This document shows positions 5,036-8,885 of a DNA stretch of 8,885 bases, piece by piece. Position 1 is the first letter of the stretch. Each line of letters begins with the position of its first letter. Location of the stretch: the NCBI GenBank assembly GCA_023430145.1, contig JAEZCD010000400.1:1-8885 (forward strand). The letters are read 5' to 3'. Under the pieces are notes generated by a model that saw only the letters and a program-made list of their open reading frames with translations, was not told the origin of the DNA and did not search any database. Both the position numbers and the translations under genes were made by a program. This stretch comes from Pseudomonadota bacterium (GTDB lineage: Bacteria; Pseudomonadota; Alphaproteobacteria; Rhizobiales; Methylopilaceae).

Positions 5036-5290
5036 ATGGCCGACGCCAAATCGAACCTGCACTGGGCGCGCAGCCGGGCACTCGCGGTGGCGGCGCTGTG
5101 GCTGTGGCTCGCCTGCGCGCTGCTCGCCGCCTTCGCCGGCCTGTTCTTCGCCGAGATCTCCATCGCCGGCGCGCCGCTCGGCTTCATCATCGCCGCCGAG
5201 ATCTCGCTCTTCGGCCTCTTGGCGCTCGTCATCGTCTTCGTGCGGCGGCAGGCGAGCCTCGACCGTGCGCACGGCATCGCTGAGGACTAG
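5036..5290 (+). CDS. DUF4212 small subunit of a sodium/substrate symporter
   Basis: The 84-residue membrane protein has two hydrophobic segments (about 16-39 and 46-70) joined by AEISIAGAPLGF (39-50), where the family's conserved G-x-P-L-G-F is visible, and ends with the typical short charged tail SLDRAHGIAED. Proteins of this family are encoded directly before VC_2705-type symporters and are thought to act as their small subunit. That arrangement holds here: the next ATG is three bases after this stop, and its ribosome binding site (GAGGA, 5282-5286) lies inside this gene, so translation is probably coupled. The ATG at 5036 gives the usual family length. It has no strong Shine-Dalgarno sequence. 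An in-frame ATG at 4982 would add an 18-residue Arg/His/Pro-rich extension with no family counterpart. Confidence 0.88.
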   Translation: MADAKSNLHWARSRALAVAALWLWLACALLAAFAGLFFAEISIAGAPLGFIIAAEISLFGLLALVIVFVRRQASLDRAHGIAED

Positions 5291-5293
5291 GCC

Positions 5294-7102
5294 ATGCGCG
5301 GATCGCAGCGGCTGCGCGCCGGCCGCATCGTCGTCTCGACCTTCGTCGTCCTCGCCATCCTCACCACGATCCTGTTGCTGCTCGGCCGGGTCGGCGCGGA
5401 GGCGCCGTCGGCGATCCTGCTGGTCGCTGCCAGCCTGATCCTCTTCGTCGTCTTCGCCGCCATCGGCCGCGCCGGCAGGCCGGGCGCGTTCTACGCCGCC
5501 GGCGGGGCGGCTCCCGCGGGCTACAACGGCATGGCGACGGCGGCGGCAGGGCTCGGCTCGGCCGCCTTTCTCGGCATCGCCGGTCAGGTCTTCGTGCTCG
5601 GCCATGACGGCCTCGCCTACGCCATCGGCTTCGCCGCGGGCCTGGTCCTCGTCGCCGTGCTGTTCGCGCCCTTCCTGCGGAAATCGGGCGCCTACACGTT
5701 GGCCGACTTCCTCGCGCTGCGCTTCGGCTCGCGGACCGTCCGGCTCGCCGCGCTCGTGGTCGTCGTGATCGCCGCCTTCGTGCTCCTCGTCGGGCAGCTC
5801 GCCGTCACCGGCCTGCTCGTCGAGCGGGTGCTCGGCTTGCCCTACCGGAGCGGACTGTGGTTCACGGCCGGGGTCGCGCTCTTCTGCGCGCTGGTGGGCG
5901 GCGCGCGCTCGGTGACGCTGGCGGCGGTCTCGCAATATGTCGTCATCGTCGCCGGCTTCGTGCTGACGGCCGTGCTGGCCTCGCTGATGGCGGGCTCGGG
6001 CCTGCTGCCGATGTTTGGCTACGGCACGCTGATGAGCGAGCTTGCCGCCCGCGAGAGCGAGCTTCTGGCGGACGGCCTCCTCGGCGGCGGCTTCTCGCTC
6101 GACCCGCGCGCCTTCACCGGCATGCACCCGCTGCAGTTCCTCGCCGGCATTTTGGTCGCCGCGTTCGGCACCGCCTGCCTGCCGCACATCGTCTCGCGCG
6201 CCTTCGCTGCCCGCTCGCTCGGCGCCGCGCGCGCCACCTTCGCCTGGGCGCTCGGCCTCTCGCTGCCGGTGCTCTTGATCGCTCCGGCCTATGCCTATCT
6301 CGCCAAGCTGGCGGTGGCGCGGGAGCTGGTCGGCCGGCCGCTGGCGGCGATCGCCTCCGGCCAGCCGGCCTTCGCGCTCGAATGGGGCGGCCGCGGGCTC
6401 GTCCGCATCTGCGGCGAGGCGGCACGCTCGGCCGAGGCGATCGCCGCCGCCTGCGGCAGGATCGCCGGCCACCCGGGCCTCCTGCGCTGGAGTGACCTGT
6501 CGCTCGATCCGGATCTCGCCGTGCTCGGGGTGCCGTCGATCTTCGGCCTGCCGCCGGCGATCGGGGGCCTGCTCGCCGCCGCCGCGCTCGCCGCCTGCCT
6601 CGCCGCCGCCTCGGCGCTGATCGCCGTCATCGGCCAGACGGCGAGCCGGGATCTCTTCGCCGGCCTCGTCTCGCCACGCTCGCCGCAGTCGGTCCGCATC
6701 GCGTTCGGTCGCCTCGCAATGCTGGGTGGCGCCTTCGCGGCCGTGATGCTGGCCGCCGATCCGGCCCTGCCGCCGGCCGGCGTCCTGCTGCAGGCGGCGC
6801 TGAACATCGCCGCCGGCGGCCTGTTCCCGGCGTTGGTGCTGTCGGTCTGGTGGAACGCGGCGACGGCGCGCGGCGTGCTCGCCGGCATCGTCGTCGGCGG
6901 CGGCACGACGGGTCTCATCCTCGTCGGCGCCGCGGAGGTCGGCCTCTATTCCGGCGCCGCCTGCCTCGTCGGCATGCCGCTCGGCTTCGCGGTGGCGATC
7001 CTTCTGAGCCTCGCTCCGCTGCGCCAGCCCGCCTCGGCTGCGGCCTTCGCCGACGCCCTGCGCCGCCCGGGCGGCGTCATGGCCGACCGGGAACTCGGCT
7101 GA
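5294..7102 (+). CDS. Sodium:solute symporter family permease (VC_2705/ActP-like)
   Basis: This 602-residue inner-membrane permease has about 13 hydrophobic segments and the order of motifs of the VC_2705/acetate-permease branch: FYAAGG (66-71), NGMATAAAGLGSAAFLGIAG (78-97), GHDGLAYAIGF (103-113), FLRKSGAYTLADF (127-139), VGGARSVTLAAVSQ (201-214), FGTACLPHIVSRAF (291-304), and a long loop with the family's ICG...AIAAACGRIAGHPG (372-395), then DPDLAVLGVP. The last third includes AALNIAAGGLFPALVLSVWW (501-520). Likely substrates are small carboxylates such as acetate, but this cannot be told from sequence. Unusually, the Asp-x-Met-Ser normally at the sodium-binding first core helix is missing (AAAGLGSAAFLG, 83-94), and the Ser-Thr expected in LAAALSTA reads LAACLAAA (432-439). 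GAGGA lies 7 bases before the ATG. It is paired with the DUF4212 subunit. Confidence 0.93.
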   Translation: MRGSQRLRAGRIVVSTFVVLAILTTILLLLGRVGAEAPSAILLVAASLILFVVFAAIGRAGRPGAFYAAGGAAPAGYNGMATAAAGLGSAAFLGIAGQVFVLGHDGLAYAIGFAAGLVLVAVLFAPFLRKSGAYTLADFLALRFGSRTVRLAALVVVVIAAFVLLVGQLAVTGLLVERVLGLPYRSGLWFTAGVALFCALVGGARSVTLAAVSQYVVIVAGFVLTAVLASLMAGSGLLPMFGYGTLMSELAARESELLADGLLGGGFSLDPRAFTGMHPLQFLAGILVAAFGTACLPHIVSRAFAARSLGAARATFAWALGLSLPVLLIAPAYAYLAKLAVARELVGRPLAAIASGQPAFALEWGGRGLVRICGEAARSAEAIAAACGRIAGHPGLLRWSDLSLDPDLAVLGVPSIFGLPPAIGGLLAAAALAACLAAASALIAVIGQTASRDLFAGLVSPRSPQSVRIAFGRLAMLGGAFAAVMLAADPALPPAGVLLQAALNIAAGGLFPALVLSVWWNAATARGVLAGIVVGGGTTGLILVGAAEVGLYSGAACLVGMPLGFAVAILLSLAPLRQPASAAAFADALRRPGGVMADRELG

Positions 7103-7153
7103 GGTCTTTCGACTTCGCCGGGCAGTGCCTTCCCGGTAGGCTCTCTCCGCCCC

Positions 7154-8794
7154 ATGAACCGCTTCGCCGACCTTTTGGACCGCCTCGCCTACGAGCCGCG
7201 CCGCAACGCGAAGGTCCGGCTGATGGCGGACTATTTCCGCGAAACCGAGGATCCGGAGCGCGGCTTCGGCCTCGCCGCGCTGACTGGCGCTCTGTCCTTC
7301 CGGCATGCGAAGCCCGGAATGATCCGCGGCCTCGTCGCCGAGCGGGTCGATCCAGTGTTGTTCGGCCTCTCCTGGGACTATGTCGGCGATCTCGCCGAGA
7401 CCGTGTCGCTGATCTGGCCGGCGCGGGCCGGCGCCAACCGGCCGCCGCTCTTGTCGGAGATCGTCGAGGGCCTCGCCACGACGGGCAAGGTGGATCTGCC
7501 GCAAAAGCTCGCGCACTGGCTCGACGCGCTCGACGAGAACGGCCGCTGGGCGCTCCTGAAGCTGATCACCAGCGAGCCGCGCGTCGGGGTTTCCGCGCGC
7601 CTTGCGAAGACGGCGGTGGCGAGCCTGTCGGAGAGCGTCGAGCCGGACGAGATCGAGCTCGTCTGGCCGATGCTGCGCCCGCCTTACGCGGAGCTGTTCG
7701 CCTGGGTCGAGGGGCGCGGTCCGCGGCCGGACACCGACGATCCGGCGCCGTTCCGTCCGCCGATGCTGGCACATGCACTGGAGGCGGCCGACCTCGAGGC
7801 GCTCGATCCCGAGGCGTTCTCGGTCGAGTTCAAATGGGACGGGATCCGCGTCGAGGCATCGGCCGGCACCGCGCCGGACGGCACCCGCGCCGCCCGCCTC
7901 TGGTCGCGGGCCGGGGAGGACGTCTCCGCCGCCTTTCCCGATCTCGTCGCCGTGCTCGATTTCGACGCCACCATCGACGGCGAGCTTCTTGTCGTCCGCG
8001 AGGGCCGCGTGCAGCCCTTCTCGGTGCTGCAGCAGCGGCTGAACCGCAAGACCGTCGGCCCGAAACTGCTCGCCGACTTCCCCGCCCATATCCGCGCCTA
8101 CGACCTTCTGGTCGAGGGCGAGGAGGATCTTCGCGGGCTCCCCTTCACGGAGCGGCGGGCGCGGCTGGAGAAGTTCATCGCGCGCCAAAACAATCCGCGC
8201 ATCGACCTGTCGCCGCTGGTACCCGTCGCCGCGAAGGACGATATCGCCGCCGCCCGTCGCCATCCCGATCAGTACGGCGCCGGCGAGGACGCCGAGGCCG
8301 TCGAAGGGCTGATGCTGAAGCGGCGCGACAGCCTCTACGTGCCCGGCCGGCCGAAGGGGTTTTGGTGGAAGTGGAAGCGCGACCCGATGCGCGTCGACGC
8401 GGTGCTGATGTATGCGCAGCGCGGCAGCGGCAAGCGCTCCTCGTTCTATTCCGACTACACGTTCGGCTGCTGGACGCCGGCGCCGGACGGGCAGACGGGC
8501 GACGTGCTGGTGCCGGTCGGAAAGGCCTATTTCGGCTTCACCGACGCCGAGCTCGCCGAGATCGACCGCTTCGTGCGCCGCAACACGATCAACCGCTTCG
8601 GGCCTGTACGCGAGGTCGTGCACGAGCCGGACAAGGGCCTCGTGCTGGAGATCGCCTTCGAGGGCCTCAACCGCTCGACGCGGCACCGCTCCGGCGTCGC
8701 CATGCGCTTCCCCCGCGTCGCCCGCATCCGCTGGGACAAGCCGCCGCGTGAGGCGGACAGGCTCGAGGCGCTCGAGGGGCTTTTGGGGGGATAG
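7154..8794 (+). CDS. ATP-dependent DNA ligase, cisplatin damage response type
   Basis: The enzyme seals nicks in DNA using ATP. The 546-residue sequence is complete. An N-terminal helical domain starts MNRFADLLDRLAYEPRRNAK and includes ALTGALSFRHAKPG (42-55), typical of the bacterial ligases annotated as cisplatin damage response ligases. Nucleotidyl-transferase motifs are intact: motif I KWDGIR with the adenylated lysine K227, SRAGED (251-256), motif III DGELLV (275-280), motif IIIa AYDLLV (315-320), motif IV EGLMLKR (384-390), and motif V WWKWKR (404-409, K406 and K408). An OB fold follows, ending with RSGVAMRFPRVARIRWDK (512-529). In many genomes this ligase sits beside a ligase-associated exonuclease, an Lhr-type helicase and the phosphoesterase PdeM. 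None is in this window, though the helicase and phosphoesterase could lie beyond the right edge. There is no clear Shine-Dalgarno sequence, and TAGGCT (7137-7142) could be a -10 for a nearly leaderless transcript. Confidence 0.95.
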   Translation: MNRFADLLDRLAYEPRRNAKVRLMADYFRETEDPERGFGLAALTGALSFRHAKPGMIRGLVAERVDPVLFGLSWDYVGDLAETVSLIWPARAGANRPPLLSEIVEGLATTGKVDLPQKLAHWLDALDENGRWALLKLITSEPRVGVSARLAKTAVASLSESVEPDEIELVWPMLRPPYAELFAWVEGRGPRPDTDDPAPFRPPMLAHALEAADLEALDPEAFSVEFKWDGIRVEASAGTAPDGTRAARLWSRAGEDVSAAFPDLVAVLDFDATIDGELLVVREGRVQPFSVLQQRLNRKTVGPKLLADFPAHIRAYDLLVEGEEDLRGLPFTERRARLEKFIARQNNPRIDLSPLVPVAAKDDIAAARRHPDQYGAGEDAEAVEGLMLKRRDSLYVPGRPKGFWWKWKRDPMRVDAVLMYAQRGSGKRSSFYSDYTFGCWTPAPDGQTGDVLVPVGKAYFGFTDAELAEIDRFVRRNTINRFGPVREVVHEPDKGLVLEIAFEGLNRSTRHRSGVAMRFPRVARIRWDKPPREADRLEALEGLLGG

Positions 8795-8823
8795 CGTTCG
8801 TCACGGCCGTCCGCGTCCCAGCT

Positions 8824-8885
8824 CGTCATCCTGCGCGAAAGCGCAGGATCCATCTCTTCCGAACGCAGGAAGAGAAGATGGATCC
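8824..8885. repeat. Dispersed hairpin repeat with the start of its mirror copy (cut by right edge)
   Basis: ATCCTGCGC (8828-8836), tetraloop GAAA, GCGCAGGAT (8841-8849) make a perfect 9-bp hairpin with a GNRA-type loop, flanked by GTC and CCATC. It is the second copy of the element at 4874-4906, in opposite orientation. GGATCCATCT (8846-8855) is exactly repeated in reverse complement at 8876-8885, the last base of the window, with CTTCC/GGAAG (8856-8860, 8868-8872) pairing inside. This is the same double-hairpin layout as at 1325-1409, truncated by the edge. It begins 30 bases after the ligase stop. Confidence 0.8.

Noticed and set aside
4306..5277. A 323-codon minus-strand frame opposite the 125-aa gene and the DUF4212 gene
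   Set aside because: It runs through a dispersed repeat and intergenic hairpins and overlaps DUF4212. The composition is Ala/Arg/Pro/Ser-rich with no recognisable motif.
4811..8686. A 1291-codon open frame on the minus strand opposite the symporter and ligase genes
   Set aside because: It is a shadow of strongly GC-biased coding DNA. Its translation is repetitive Arg/Glu/Gly/Ala without domains, while the plus strand holds two well-conserved genes.
6850..8751. A 633-codon plus-strand frame overlapping the symporter end and the ligase
   Set aside because: Wrong phase relative to the ligase motifs; the translation is Arg/Pro-rich and featureless.

Overview
This window looks like chromosomal DNA of a high-GC alphaproteobacterium, most likely of the order Hyphomicrobiales (Rhizobiales). 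The grounds are the very high GC at third codon positions, the style of the MutS, ThiM, ThiE, DUF2076 and ATP-dependent ligase proteins, and dispersed palindromic repeats with TCAT...ATCCA ends. Assignment below order level is not possible by eye.

Layout, left to right. (1) Positions 1-1186, minus strand: N-terminal 395 residues of the mismatch repair protein MutS, cut by the left edge. (2) 1187-1547: intergenic region with a perfect 31-bp inverted repeat built of two hairpins. (3) 1548-3202, plus strand: a TPP riboswitch followed by thiM and thiE, which overlap by one base. This is a thiazole-salvage and thiamine-phosphate synthesis unit under feedback control. Its 3' end runs into a palindromic element. 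(4) 3272-3901, plus: a DUF2076 protein with a coiled coil, a Gly-rich hydrophobic stretch and an acidic tail. (5) 3997-4203, minus: a 68-aa exported, Tyr-rich, strongly basic small protein, convergent with the DUF2076 gene. (6) 4396-4773, plus: an unrecognised 125-aa protein, divergent from the Tyr-rich gene across about 190 bp that carries a phased direct repeat. (7) 4774-5035: intergenic region with hairpins, one dispersed repeat copy and a candidate promoter. (8) 5036-7102, plus: a two-gene unit encoding a DUF4212 small subunit and a sodium:solute symporter family permease of the VC_2705/ActP-like type. (9) 7154-8794, plus: an ATP-dependent DNA ligase of the bacterial 'cisplatin damage response' group. 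(10) 8824-8885: a second copy of the dispersed hairpin repeat and the start of what looks like its mirror-image partner, cut by the right edge.

The window is mostly ordinary housekeeping and transport sequence. I do not see phage, transposase, CRISPR, toxin-antitoxin or tRNA/rRNA genes, and I find no clear new multi-gene system. The most unusual items are the Tyr-rich secreted microprotein with its divergent unknown neighbour, the palindromic repeats that keep their ends while the stems change together, a symporter that lacks the usual sodium-site side chains, and a possible translational expression platform for the TPP riboswitch.
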